A stretch of DNA of 64,000 nt from Umezawaea sp049997955. Lineage in GTDB: Bacteria > Actinomycetota > Actinomycetes > Mycobacteriales > Pseudonocardiaceae. Positions 9,199 to 18,069 of this stretch are shown here, in pieces. The notes beneath the pieces were generated by a model. The model was not told where the DNA came from. It made no database searches and saw only the letters and a list, made by a program, of their open reading frames with translations. The position numbers and the translations under genes were made by a program. Numbering within the stretch: position 1 is the stretch's first letter; each line of letters begins with the position of its first letter. The DNA is taken from the NCBI GenBank assembly GCA_049997955.1, contig JAEBDY010000010.1, positions 1-64,000 of the forward strand. The letters run 5' to 3'.

Positions 9199-9356
9199 GG
9201 GCACCTCGCTCCCGTCCACCGGACGGAACCCCCACCGCCACCGGTTCCACCGGTCGCGAAGATGCCCCGTGACGGCGAATCCACTGCGGTCGTCCGCCGA
9301 CGGGCCAGATCTCCGTCGACCCCGAGGTGGTGCTGGCAGGGGCGGTCCCGCACGGA

Positions 9357-9791
9357 TCAGATCCCCATCGACGCCAGTTCGATGGGTGTGCGGTAGTTCG
9401 CGGCGGCCGTCACCACGCAGGCGCGGTAGGTGCGGTTGTCCCTGACCGCCCGGAAGTAGTCGCGGAGGTTGAGCGCGTACGTCACCAGGTACAGCAGGCC
9501 GGGGACGAAGCCCGGCGGCCTGGGCACGAGGGCGAAGCGCTCGGAGCACCTCAGGATCTCGCCGGTCGCGGTGGACAGCACGTCGGCGACGTCGGCGTTC
9601 ATGTTCCAGCCCGCCGCCAGCTCCGGCGTCCAGATCGCGCCCGCCACCACGCGGAGGGCCTCCTGCTCCTCCGGTGTCGGATCACTCGCGACGGTGACCG
9701 CGGACGGCGTCGCGGCGAACGAGGGGGCGACCGCCACGCCCACCATTCCGAGCACCACCGAAAGCACCACGAGAACACGCGACCAGGACAT
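9357..9791 (-). CDS. Small secreted protein, unknown function
   Basis: The 144-residue product starts at ATG 9791 behind GGAAAGG. It has a clear signal peptide (hydrophobic residues 5-27, cleavage near SFAA). The mature part is about 115 residues, with two Cys (LRCSE and RACVV) that could form one disulfide and a helix-rich centre (LYLVTYALNLRDYFRAVRD). No known family is recognised. A longer start 13 codons upstream is less likely because its N terminus is polar. Confidence 0.6.
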   Translation of the reverse strand: MSWSRVLVVLSVVLGMVGVAVAPSFAATPSAVTVASDPTPEEQEALRVVAGAIWTPELAAGWNMNADVADVLSTATGEILRCSERFALVPRPPGFVPGLLYLVTYALNLRDYFRAVRDNRTYRACVVTAAANYRTPIELASMGI

Positions 9792-9890
9792 GGATTTCCT
9801 TTCCACACGGGGAAGATCGCTTCCAGACAACCACGCCGCCCCCGGCCCGGCAGCCCCCGAACGGCTAGGTCACCCCTCCTGCACATGGCC

Positions 9891-10976
9891 TCACGGGGCG
9901 GCGTGCAGCGGGGCGTGGTTGGCCTTGAGCATCTTCACGCCCGCGGACCGCAGGACCATGTTGCGCACCACGGCGGGGAGGTTCCGCGCCCGGTCGCGGC
10001 GGTGGTTCTGCGAGAGGACCCACCGCACGCGGTCCACGCGACGGGCGGCGAACGTTCCCACCACGTCGTCCACGGTGTCGTCGCGCAGCAGCTCGCCGAG
10101 CACGACCGCGTCCTCCAGCGCCATGGCTCCCCCCTGGGCCATGCTCGGCGAGCACGCGTGGGCGGCGTCGCCGATGAGGACGAGTCCCGGCTTCGTCCAC
10201 CGCGTGTCGTCGACCTCCGCCAACGGGGCGAAGTGGGCGTCGGCGGCCCGTGCCAGCAGGCGGGGCACCGGGTCGGCGAAGTCGGCGAACAGGTCGCGCC
10301 AATCACCGTCTGGCGCGGTCGCGGTGGTGCTGTTGGTGTCGACGTAGCAGTACACGCGACCGCCACCCAGCCCGATGGCCAGGAACGTCCGGCCGTTCGA
10401 CCCCAGGCGAGCCGTCCATCCGGTCAGGTCCGGCTCGCCGTCCAGGACGAACCGCCAGCACACCTGGCCGAGGAAGCGGGGCCGCGAGTCCGGGAAGGCG
10501 GCGGCGCGGACGGCGGAGTCGATGCCGTCGGCGCCGACGACGAGGTCGTAGGACTTCGTGGTGCCGTCGTCGAACGTCACCAGGCCGTCCGAGCCGACGT
10601 CGGTGACCGCGACACCGAGCCGGGCGACGCCGTCGGCCAGGGCTCCGCGCAGGACCTCGTGCAGGTCCGTGCGGGAGACGGCCACGCAGTCGCCGACCTC
10701 GCCCCAGATCTCGCGCAGGTCGACATCCACGAGCGTCCTGCCGCGGTGGTCGAGCAGGCGCTGCCGCGCGATCAGCGCGCCGCGCCGCACGACCTCGTCA
10801 CCGACACCGAGCGCGTGCAACGCGCGGACCGCGTTCGCGGGCAGGTAAAGACCCGTGCCACCCGGCCGCCATTCGGGGCCTCGCTCGACCAGGTCGACCT
10901 CGCAGTCCCGCAGGGCGACGGCCGCGGCCAGCCCGGCGACACCGCCTCCGACGACCAGCACACGCGAACCCGACAT
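9891..10976 (-). CDS. FAD-dependent aromatic monooxygenase (PHBH/UbiH type)
   Basis: The 361-residue flavoprotein hydroxylase has its FAD-binding Rossmann motif at the N terminus (VLVVGGGVAGLAAAVAL), the DG motif in VVGADGIDSAVR, and the second FAD/ribityl motif GDAAHACSPSMAQGG near residue 280. These place it in the class A NAD(P)H-dependent monooxygenases that hydroxylate small aromatic or polyketide-like substrates. It is divergent from a drug exporter, an arrangement often used for detoxifying an aromatic compound by modification plus export (inference). The substrate is not evident. Confidence 0.9.
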   Translation of the reverse strand: MSGSRVLVVGGGVAGLAAAVALRDCEVDLVERGPEWRPGGTGLYLPANAVRALHALGVGDEVVRRGALIARQRLLDHRGRTLVDVDLREIWGEVGDCVAVSRTDLHEVLRGALADGVARLGVAVTDVGSDGLVTFDDGTTKSYDLVVGADGIDSAVRAAAFPDSRPRFLGQVCWRFVLDGEPDLTGWTARLGSNGRTFLAIGLGGGRVYCYVDTNSTTATAPDGDWRDLFADFADPVPRLLARAADAHFAPLAEVDDTRWTKPGLVLIGDAAHACSPSMAQGGAMALEDAVVLGELLRDDTVDDVVGTFAARRVDRVRWVLSQNHRRDRARNLPAVVRNMVLRSAGVKMLKANHAPLHAAP

Positions 10977-11040
10977 CGCACGACCCCTTCCGAAAAGATC
11001 CGTCCACTCAGGACGGGGACTTCTTCTTGGCCGCCGTGGT

Positions 11041-11062
11041 GTTTCGACTCACAAGTGGAAAC
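11041..11062. promoter_or_regulatory. Imperfect inverted repeat in divergent promoter
   Basis: GTTTCGAC and GTGGAAAC form 8-bp arms with one mismatch around a TCACAA spacer. They lie between the FAD monooxygenase and the Bcr/CflA exporter. This is a candidate operator; no regulator gene is adjacent, so the binding protein is unknown. Confidence 0.4.
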
Positions 11063-11122
11063 AAACCGGCCGCGGACTGGAATTGTGCTCGATGGACCAC
11101 CATTCCCAAGCGCGGGGGCACG

Positions 11123-12331
11123 ATGAGCACGACGGTCGAACGTCCACAGGTCGCGCCGACCGTGCTGAAGCTGGCACTGGTGCTCGGCGGGCTCACCGCG
11201 TTCGGTCCGCTGTCGATCGACATGTACCTGCCCGCCATGCCGCAGATGGCGGGCGACCTGAACGCCGCCGACGCGACCGTGCAGCTCACGCTGACCTCGT
11301 TCATCATCGGCCTGGCGATCGGCCAATTGGTCATCGGCCCGCTGTCGGACTCGCTGGGCAGGCGCCGCCCGCTCCTCTTCGGCCTCGCCCTCTACGTCGT
11401 CGGCTCGGTGCTGTGCGCGATCAGCCCGACCAGCGGCGTGCTCATCGCGGCCCGCGCGCTCCAGGCCGTGGGCGCCGCCGCGGGCCTGGTGATCGCCAGA
11501 GCCACCGTCCGCGACCGGTACTCCGGTGTCGCCATGGCCAGGTTCTTCTCCACCCTCATGCTGGTCAACGGCGTCGCCCCCGTGCTGGCCCCGGTCATCG
11601 GCGCCCAACTGCTCACCTGGACGTCCTGGCGCGGCGTGTTCGTCACCCTCGCCGTCATCGGCGCGGTGCTGCTGGCCGTGGTCACCCTGCTGCTGCCGGA
11701 ATCCCTGCCCGAGGAGCTGCGCACCCCGGCCCGCCCCGTGGCCGTGCTCCGCACCTACGCGCGCCTGTTCACCCAGCGCTCGTTCGTCGGCTACGCCCTG
11801 GCGGCGGGCTTGGTGTTCGCGTCCATGTTCGCCTACATCTCCGGTTCGTCGTTCGTCCTGCAGGACGTCCACGGCCTGAGCCCGCGGCAGTTCAGCCTGG
11901 TGTTCGCCCTCAACGGCATCGGCATCATCCTCGCGGGCGGCGTCAACCGCAGGCTGGTGGGCAGGTTCAGCGAACACGCCCTGCTGTTCTCGGGCCTCCT
12001 GCTGGCAGCGGTCTCCGGCGTGGCGGTGCTGGCGGGCGTCCTCTTCGACCTGGGCCTGCCGGGCCTGCTGATCCCCCTGTTCTTCCTGGTCTCCTCGGTG
12101 GGCGTCGTGCTGCCCAACGCCACGTCCCTGGCGCTCGCGGACCAGGCGAGGTCCGCGGGCACCGCCTCAGCGCTGCTGGGCGTGCTCCAGTTCGTCATCG
12201 GCGGCGGCCTGGCCACTCCGCTGGTAGGCCTGGGCGGCCCTGGCACAGCGCTGCCGATGGCGGCCGTGATCGCAGGCTTCAGCGTCCTGGCGCTGCTCGT
12301 CTCGACAGTGCTCAACCGCCCCCGCCGGTGA
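11123..12331 (+). CDS. Bcr/CflA-family multidrug efflux MFS transporter
   Basis: The 402-residue protein has 12 predicted membrane helices and belongs to the drug:H+ antiporter-1 group. The N terminus reads LTAFGPLSIDMYLPAMPQM, the Bcr/CflA helix 1 hallmark. It is followed by QLVIGPLSDSLGRRRPLL (the MFS loop 2-3 motif) and the helix 5 motif VNGVAPVLAPVIGA. Such pumps export chloramphenicol, bicyclomycin or other amphiphilic drugs. ATG 11123 is chosen because it opens directly before helix 1. The 3' end overlaps the converging cyclase-like gene by 20 bases. Confidence 0.92.
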   Translation: MSTTVERPQVAPTVLKLALVLGGLTAFGPLSIDMYLPAMPQMAGDLNAADATVQLTLTSFIIGLAIGQLVIGPLSDSLGRRRPLLFGLALYVVGSVLCAISPTSGVLIAARALQAVGAAAGLVIARATVRDRYSGVAMARFFSTLMLVNGVAPVLAPVIGAQLLTWTSWRGVFVTLAVIGAVLLAVVTLLLPESLPEELRTPARPVAVLRTYARLFTQRSFVGYALAAGLVFASMFAYISGSSFVLQDVHGLSPRQFSLVFALNGIGIILAGGVNRRLVGRFSEHALLFSGLLLAAVSGVAVLAGVLFDLGLPGLLIPLFFLVSSVGVVLPNATSLALADQARSAGTASALLGVLQFVIGGGLATPLVGLGGPGTALPMAAVIAGFSVLALLVSTVLNRPRR

Positions 12332-13118
12332 ACCCACCGTGCAGGTGACCGACCTGGATGGTGGTCCCGCTGTGCGTACCACCACGAATGACGTTCGTCG
12401 TGTTCCCGGCGGGCACCGGATCACGGGCGACGTCCAGTTCGGCCGCGTACCCGCTGTCGCCACCGAACCCGTGGCGCAGCAGATCACCACTGGGCTTCGG
12501 CACGTACAGGTACACGGTTCCGGTGAACTCCTTCACCGCCACGACGACGGGCGCGACCTGCGACACCGCCAACGTCGCGTACCCACTGGCCAGCACGTCC
12601 TCGAACACCCGCTGCGACAACACGACGGACACGAACGTCTGCTCGGGATCAGACCCGGTCAACACCCGTCGCACCGGCTCGGCGTCGAGCAGCCGGTGCG
12701 CCGTGATGACGGTCGTCCCCACCACGGTGGCCATGCCGTCGGGATCGGGAGCGTGAACGGGCCCGACGTTGAGACTGGCCCGCATCCGCAGTGACACCCC
12801 ACGGCGGAACGACCGCATCCGCACGTCCTGCTCGGCCAATTCCTCTTGCAGCGCATCGAAGAACCCACTGACCACAGCGGGCAGGAACCGCGTGTCGAAC
12901 CCCATCCCAAACCCATCACCGGTCGGATGGGGAAACAACGCGCCATCCAACACGTCCACCAGACCAGCCCGCCGAAACGCCCGGTTCAGAACGTCGTAAA
13001 CGGCATCGGCCAGAGCAGGTTGAACGACATCGGGACTACTACCGAAATCCTTGGTGTCGACAACAAGCACAGCACGGTAAGGCGGCAACTCCACGGGCAC
13101 ACCACTGGTCAAGATCAC
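12312..13118 (-). CDS. Nucleotidyl-cyclase-like protein with C-terminal RHIM-like motif
   Basis: The 268-residue protein has a fold that looks like a degenerate class III nucleotidyl cyclase. LVVDTKDF (residues 19-26) provides the first metal-site Asp on strand 1. HPTGDGFGMGF (near residue 65) is the GD hairpin with the second Asp. SLRMRASLNVGPVH resembles the later core strand. A helical region with FVSVVLSQRVFEDV and AVKEFTGTVYLYVP follows. The last 27 residues form a separate Gly/Thr/His-rich tail with the tetrad IQVG, as in RIP homotypic interaction motifs. No signal peptide or membrane segment is seen. Close relatives are common uncharacterised actinobacterial proteins (from memory). Enzymatic activity is unproven. 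Confidence 0.6.
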   Translation of the reverse strand: MILTSGVPVELPPYRAVLVVDTKDFGSSPDVVQPALADAVYDVLNRAFRRAGLVDVLDGALFPHPTGDGFGMGFDTRFLPAVVSGFFDALQEELAEQDVRMRSFRRGVSLRMRASLNVGPVHAPDPDGMATVVGTTVITAHRLLDAEPVRRVLTGSDPEQTFVSVVLSQRVFEDVLASGYATLAVSQVAPVVVAVKEFTGTVYLYVPKPSGDLLRHGFGGDSGYAAELDVARDPVPAGNTTNVIRGGTHSGTTIQVGHLHGGFTGGGG

Positions 13119-13402
13119 ACACTCCAGAAGGAAACGGACAGAACAGCCCAGTCTCCCCGCACCAGGGAACGAGCATTCCGCAGTAAGGCGGCTTCACAAC
13201 ACACCACCGACAAGCAGCCCACCCCACCACAGCCAGAGCCGGGGGCGGGCGGGGGCGGGAGGGAGGGAGGGGCGGAGGCGGGAGCGAGAGGGAGGGCGAG
13301 AGCGGAAGCCGGATCCGGAAGCAGAAGCGGGAGCGGGAGCGAGAGCCAGAGCCGGAGCGGGAGCGGGAGCAGGAACCGGAACCGGAGCCAGAGCCGGAGC
13401 TA

Positions 13403-13501
<99 letters not shown>

Positions 13502-13550
13502 GCCGAAGGGAAGCACGCATCCAAGGCGAGCCCAGACCCCTCCCTGCCCC

Positions 13551-13640
13551 CGATCCCCAGCGCCCTCATGTCCGTCCGCTACGGGTCAAGGCATCTTTCC
13601 CGCCTTGACGCGGCGCGGACGGACATGGAGACAATCGCGC
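13551..13640 (-). repeat. Interspersed structured repeat, copy 1
   Basis: The 25-nt core at 13585-13609 reads GTCAAGGC, a GGGAAAGAT loop, then GCCTTGAC on the minus strand. It is identical in all three copies. Outer arms at 13567-13579 and 13615-13627 are perfect 13-bp complements. Conserved flanks GCGATTGTCT and ATGAGGGCGCT bound the element. Sister copies are at 19882-19967 and 26351-26447. Confidence 0.9.
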
Positions 13641-13781
13641 CACGGGGGCACCCAACTCTCACCTCAACGCTGGTTCACAAGACGGCCTCCACCAAACCCC
13701 AACCCAGCTCCCCGCCCCACCCCAGATCAACCCGGCATCCTGACATCCCGCCATCACCACAGCCCTCAACCCCGAACCCCC

Positions 13782-14408
13782 TCACCCGACACCACGACCG
13801 GGCGCACTCATGTCCCCCGTCCCAGGCACGCCGTCAACCACCCCGTACCGCAGGTACACGGTCCCCTTCGGCCCGGCGACCGGCGGTTCGAGGAGCGTGA
13901 CGTTCGTGGGCACCGCACCGCCGTCGAACACCTTCTTCCCGACGCCGAGCACGATCGGGTGCACCCAGAGGTCGAGGCGGTCGAAGAGCTTCTCGCGCAG
14001 GAGGGTCTGGACCAGGTTCAGGCTCCCGACCACTTTCACGTGCTCGTGCCGCTCACGGATCTCGCGCACCGCTCCGACCAGGTCCGGGCCGAGCTGCGTG
14101 GACCCGGCCCACGACAGGTCGGGCGCACCGCGGGAGGCCACGTACTTCGGCACGCTGTTGAAGAGCGCGCCGATCTCGCTCCCCTCCTGGTGCGGCCAGT
14201 GGGCGGCGAAGATGTCGTACGTCCGCCGCCCGAGCAGCAGGGCGTCCGTGCCCTCGTACGCGGCACCGATCTGAGCCCCGGCGACCTCGTCCAGCAGAGG
14301 CGCCTGCCAACCGCCGAACGGGAACCCCACCGGGTCCTCCTCGGGTGCGCCGGGCGACTGCCCGACGAGGTCGAGGGTCGCGAACAGCTCGATCTGGATG
14401 AGGCCCAT
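13782..14408 (-). CDS. Dihydrofolate reductase-like (RibD C-terminal domain) protein
   Basis: The 208-residue cytoplasmic protein of the RibD_C/DHFR-like family begins MGLIQIELFATLDL. It shows the nucleotide-binding segment DALLLGRRTYDIFAAHWP, then VKVVGSLNLVQTLL and the C-terminal DLWVHPIVLGVGKKVF. These are standard landmarks of single-domain family members, which bind NADPH but have no assigned substrate. No riboflavin genes are nearby, so it is probably not part of that pathway. The gene stands alone between repeat DNA and the cellulase promoter. Confidence 0.85.
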   Translation of the reverse strand: MGLIQIELFATLDLVGQSPGAPEEDPVGFPFGGWQAPLLDEVAGAQIGAAYEGTDALLLGRRTYDIFAAHWPHQEGSEIGALFNSVPKYVASRGAPDLSWAGSTQLGPDLVGAVREIRERHEHVKVVGSLNLVQTLLREKLFDRLDLWVHPIVLGVGKKVFDGGAVPTNVTLLEPPVAGPKGTVYLRYGVVDGVPGTGDMSAPGRGVG

Positions 14409-14610
14409 GTCTACTCCCGGTGGGTTGGTCGTCGTGGTCGGAGGTTGGACCCGCGGACACCGGCAAACTCATCGCCCACGGGCTCGTCCTCGTCGACCAC
14501 CTCCCACCGGCCCGTCGCACCACTCGCTCACAGGCAGCGCCTTCACCGGGTGGACGACACCTCCCACCTCCCAAAACCCCCAAACCAGACACATCGAACC
14601 CGGTGATTTC

Positions 14611-14624
14611 TGGGAGCGCTCCCA
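14611..14624. promoter_or_regulatory. CebR-type operator, distal copy
   Basis: TGGGAGCGCTCCCA is an exact match to the 14-bp palindrome bound by CebR, the cellobiose-responsive LacI-family repressor of cellulase genes in Streptomyces. Symmetry extends to 18 bp (14609-14626). It is 300 bases upstream of the GH6 start. Confidence 0.85.
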
Positions 14625-14838
14625 GAACTCCCCGACCAACATTCGATACCAACAGGGTCCATCCGGACGAAAAGCGCGTACTCCCACCGGGCGTACCACC
14701 GGCCGATCGATGCAAGCCGAACAGGCTATTTGCCAGCATTTACCGGCATCCGCCAAAAACACCGGCACTTGACCATCCACAATGGACTTCAGAAAATGTG
14801 GTCTGTACACCGCGTAACGCTGCGGTTACCCTCTCGTC

Positions 14839-14852
14839 TGGGAGCGCTCCCA
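14839..14852. promoter_or_regulatory. CebR-type operator, proximal copy
   Basis: A second exact TGGGAGCGCTCCCA; symmetry extends to a perfect 22-bp palindrome (14835-14856). It lies 72 bases upstream of the cellulase start, well placed to block transcription until cellobiose is sensed. Two sites could allow looping (inference). Confidence 0.88.
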
Positions 14853-14923
14853 GACGTAGTGGTCCGGATGGTCGCCCCCAAGCATGAGATCCCTGACAAA
14901 GGCGTCGTGAGGAGATCGTAAAG

Positions 14924-16693
14924 ATGAGTTCCCCTTCAAGCGGGCAACCAAGCCCACAACGCCGAGGTCCGCGCATCGCGGCGATCGGCGCGACGATCGC
15001 ACTGTTCGTCACCACGATCGGCATCGCGACGAGCACCCAGGCGTCCGCCGCACCCGGCTGCAAGGTCGACTACAGCACGTCGAACTGGGGCGGAGGCGGG
15101 TTCACCGGCTCCGTCAAGATCACCAACGTCGGTGACGCCATCTCGGGCGGGTGGTCGCTGAAGTTCGCGTTCCCCGGCAGCCAGACGGTGTCCCAGGGTT
15201 GGAGCGCCGCCTGGTCGCAGTCCGGCACCGCCGTGACCGCCACCAGCATGTCCTGGAACGGCAACCTCGGCGCGGGAGCGTCGGTGGACATCGGCTTCAA
15301 CGGCACCTACAGCGGCACCAACGCCGCGCCGACGTCGTTCACGCTGAACAACGTCGCGTGCACCGGTGGGCCGATCACGACCACCACGACTACCACCACC
15401 ACCACCACGACCACCACGCCGAACGACCCGGGCGGCAACACGCGGGTGGACAACCCGTACGTGGGTGCGAAGGGCTACGTGAACCCGGACTGGTCCGCGA
15501 AGGCCGCGGCCGAGCCGGGCGGCAGCCGGGTGGCCAACCAGCCGACCGCCGTGTGGTTGGACCGCATCGCCGCGATCGAGGGCACGTCGTCGGGCCGGGG
15601 CTTGGTCGCCCACCTGGACGAGGCCGTGCGACAGGCCGCCGGTCAGCCGCTGACGATCCAGCTCATCATCTACAACCTCCCCGGCCGCGACTGCTCCGCA
15701 CTCGCGTCCAACGGTGAGCTGGGCCCGACAGAGATCGACAAGTACAAGACGCAGTACATCGACCCGATCGCGGCGATCCTCGCCCGGCCCGCCTACGCGG
15801 GTCTGCGGATCGTGACCGTCGTCGAGATCGACTCGCTGCCGAACCTGCTGACCAACGTCACCCCGCGCCCGACGGCGGTTCCCGCCTGCGACGTGATGAA
15901 GGCCAACGGCAACTACGTGACCGGTGTCGGCTACGCGCTCGCCAAGCTCGGCGCGGTGCCGAACGTCTACAACTACATCGACATCGGCCACCACGGCTGG
16001 CTCGGCTGGGACGACAACTTCGGCCCGACCGCGGAGCTGCTGTACACCGCCGCCAACGCGTCCGGCAGCACCAAGGCCAACGTGCACGGCTTCATCGCCA
16101 ACACCGCGAACTACGGCGCCACCACGGAGCCGTACTTCAAGGTCAGCGACACCGTCGGCGGCCAGCCGATCCGCGAGAAGGCCAAGTGGATCGACTACAA
16201 CAAGTACGTCGACGAGCTGTCCTACGCCCAGGCGTTCCGCCTGCGCGCCATCCAGGCGGGCTTCGACTCGGGCATCGGCATGCTGATCGACACCTCGCGC
16301 AACGGCTGGGGCGGCACCGCCCGTCCGACGGGCCCCGGCCCGACGACGAGCCCCGACGCCTACGTCGACGGTGGTCGCACCGACCGCCGCATCCACCTCG
16401 GCAACTGGTGCAACCAGAAGGGCGCGGGCCTCGGCGAGCGTCCGAAGGCCGCTCCCGCCGCGGGTATCGACGCCTACGTGTGGGCCAAGCCGCCGGGCGA
16501 GTCCGACGGCGCGAGCAAGGAGATCCCCAACGAGGAGGGCAAGGGCTTCGACCGCATGTGCGACCCGACTTACACGGGCAACGTGCGCAACGGCAACAGC
16601 CTGTCCGGTGCGCTGCCGGACGCCCCGATCTCCGGTCAGTGGTTCTCCGCGCAGTTCCAGGAGCTCATGAAGAACGCCTACCCGGCGCTCTGA
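14924..16693 (+). CDS. Secreted GH6 exocellulase with N-terminal CBM2
   Basis: The 589-residue cellulase has a signal peptide (residues 1-42, ending ASAA), a family 2 cellulose-binding module (about 44-145, with Trp in NWGGGGF and GWSLKF and two Cys), a poly-Thr linker (about 149-165) and a GH6 catalytic domain. The GH6 proton-donor motif is YNLPGRDC with Asp256. The second signature reads VVEIDSLPN with Asp303 (EID in place of EPD). The GHHGWLGWDDNFGP segment is close to Thermobifida Cel6B. By that likeness it is a cellobiohydrolase acting from the non-reducing end. Two CebR-type operators upstream and a hairpin terminator downstream frame a single-gene, cellobiose-induced unit. Confidence 0.95.
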   Translation: MSSPSSGQPSPQRRGPRIAAIGATIALFVTTIGIATSTQASAAPGCKVDYSTSNWGGGGFTGSVKITNVGDAISGGWSLKFAFPGSQTVSQGWSAAWSQSGTAVTATSMSWNGNLGAGASVDIGFNGTYSGTNAAPTSFTLNNVACTGGPITTTTTTTTTTTTTTPNDPGGNTRVDNPYVGAKGYVNPDWSAKAAAEPGGSRVANQPTAVWLDRIAAIEGTSSGRGLVAHLDEAVRQAAGQPLTIQLIIYNLPGRDCSALASNGELGPTEIDKYKTQYIDPIAAILARPAYAGLRIVTVVEIDSLPNLLTNVTPRPTAVPACDVMKANGNYVTGVGYALAKLGAVPNVYNYIDIGHHGWLGWDDNFGPTAELLYTAANASGSTKANVHGFIANTANYGATTEPYFKVSDTVGGQPIREKAKWIDYNKYVDELSYAQAFRLRAIQAGFDSGIGMLIDTSRNGWGGTARPTGPGPTTSPDAYVDGGRTDRRIHLGNWCNQKGAGLGERPKAAPAAGIDAYVWAKPPGESDGASKEIPNEEGKGFDRMCDPTYTGNVRNGNSLSGALPDAPISGQWFSAQFQELMKNAYPAL

Positions 16694-16721
16694 CCACCTG
16701 AACGGAGCACCTGAACGACCA

Positions 16722-16758
16722 GCGGATGCCGTCCTCGCCTCGCGGGGGCGGCATCCGC
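16722..16758. terminator. Hairpin terminator after cellulase
   Basis: Perfect 10-bp arms (GCGGATGCCG and its complement) with a 17-base loop, 29 bases after the GH6 stop and before the converging small membrane gene. Confidence 0.65.
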
Positions 16759-16820
16759 CCGTTCACCCCTCCGAGCCGGCGGGCCCGACCGTGGACGCCC
16801 TGCCGACGCGGGCGTCGTGG

Positions 16821-17195
16821 TCACGCTGCCGAGCCCCTCGGCACCGGTCCGCAGCCCCGGACCGACAGAGCGATGATCAGCACCCCGCTCAGCGCGGTCC
16901 GCGCGTAGACCAGCGTCACCGGCTCCAGCTCGTCGGGCGCGGCGAACTGGGAGAGCACCAGCCCGCCGTAGCCGAGCGCGAGCGCGACCCCGAACCGGCG
17001 GGCGTTCGCCCACCGGCGCGCCATGACCACGCCGAGCACACCGGTGCAGAACCGCAGCCGCGGGTCGGAGGTGTCGAACGGGACCAGCGGGTGGAACGCG
17101 GTCACCAGGTGGAAGAGCCCCACCAGCAGCGCGATGCCCTGGAGCCGCCCGAACCGCGCGGCCTTCTTCACCTTCCGCAAGCCGGTACCCACCAC
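16821..17195 (-). CDS. Small membrane protein, unknown function
   Basis: The 124-residue protein has about four hydrophobic segments (near residues 19-38, 49-60, 66-82 and 94-110) with basic loops. I do not recognise a family; it loosely resembles small actinobacterial membrane proteins of the DUF4383 kind. Coding is supported by a strong GC3 pattern, alternating hydrophobic helices and convergence with the cellulase terminator. No partner gene is adjacent on its strand. Confidence 0.55.
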   Translation of the reverse strand: MVGTGLRKVKKAARFGRLQGIALLVGLFHLVTAFHPLVPFDTSDPRLRFCTGVLGVVMARRWANARRFGVALALGYGGLVLSQFAAPDELEPVTLVYARTALSGVLIIALSVRGCGPVPRGSAA

Positions 17196-17379
17196 GACAC
17201 CACCTCACGGTCGTCCGAAGACCCGCAGCGCACCACGTCCCGCCACCTCCCGCCTGGGATACCCGCGTGGAACACCGGCGATTCCACCCGGCAGGGCGAT
17301 GTTCGGGGTGCCGACCGTCACTGTCCGCTCAGGACGAACAGCGGAACCACCGGTCGTGGACAGGGCGTTGAACGGATCG

Positions 17380-17988
17380 ATGACCACTTCGGACTCCACC
17401 CTGCGCTTCCACGTCCTCGGCGACTCGCTCGCCGCGGGCGTGGGCTGCACCCGTGCCGACGAGACCATCGGCCACCGGCTCGCCCGCACCCTCCGCGCCG
17501 CCGGGCACGGGGTCGACCTCCGGGTGCTCGCCGTCTCCGGCGCCCGCTCTGCCGACCTCGCGGGCCAGGTGCGCACCTCGCTGTCGAGCGGCGTGGACGT
17601 CGCCCTGATCGTCATCGGCGCCAACGACCTGACGTCGTTCGTGCCGAGCACCGTGGGCGCGGGGCTGGTGCACGACGCCGTCGCCGCCCTCCGCCGCGTC
17701 GGCGCGCGGGTCGTCGTCGCCACCGCGCCCGACCTGGGTGTCGTCTCCCACGTGCCGCCCGCCTACCGGGGTCTCGTGTCCTCGATCAGCGGCCAGTACG
17801 CCGGCGCCCAGGGCGACGCCGTGCGGCGGGCGGGCGGGACGGTCGCCCCGGTAGGCGCTCAGCTCTCCGGCCGCTTCGCGACCGACCGCTCCCTGTTCTC
17901 CGCCGACCGCTTCCACCCCTCCCCCGCCGGGTACGCCGTGATCGCGACCGCGCTGGAGCCGTACCTGACGGCGGCGGCGAAGCGGTAG
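17380..17988 (+). CDS. SGNH/GDSL-type hydrolase
   Basis: The 202-residue esterase or lipase-like enzyme carries the four SGNH blocks: FHVLGDSLAAGVG with Ser of block I near residue 15, VSGARSADL with Gly of block II, IVIGANDLTSF with Asn of block III, and DRFHPSPAGYAVIA with the catalytic Asp and His of block V. No signal peptide is seen from the ATG at 17380; an in-frame extension upstream lacks coding character. It may act on small acyl esters or on cell-wall or glycan acetyl groups. The natural substrate is unknown. Confidence 0.85.
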   Translation: MTTSDSTLRFHVLGDSLAAGVGCTRADETIGHRLARTLRAAGHGVDLRVLAVSGARSADLAGQVRTSLSSGVDVALIVIGANDLTSFVPSTVGAGLVHDAVAALRRVGARVVVATAPDLGVVSHVPPAYRGLVSSISGQYAGAQGDAVRRAGGTVAPVGAQLSGRFATDRSLFSADRFHPSPAGYAVIATALEPYLTAAAKR

Positions 17989-18069
17989 CACCGATCGGCG
18001 CGGAAGGGAACTGCGGATCAGGGTAGATTTCAGGTGCCCCCCGTCAGCGACAGATCGGATGGACCTCGC

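Larger units (their letters stand above)
14409..14923. other. 515-base regulatory region upstream of the cellulase
   Basis: No supportable gene. It contains two perfect CebR-type palindromes (listed separately), 228 bases apart, and AT-richer stretches suited to a promoter. The GAGGAG ribosome binding site is at about 14909-14914. Confidence 0.6.

Noticed and set aside
12312..13118. Calling this a Pycsar anti-phage system
   Set aside because: Only a cyclase-like domain is seen. No adjacent TIR or membrane effector exists, so the system name is not supported.
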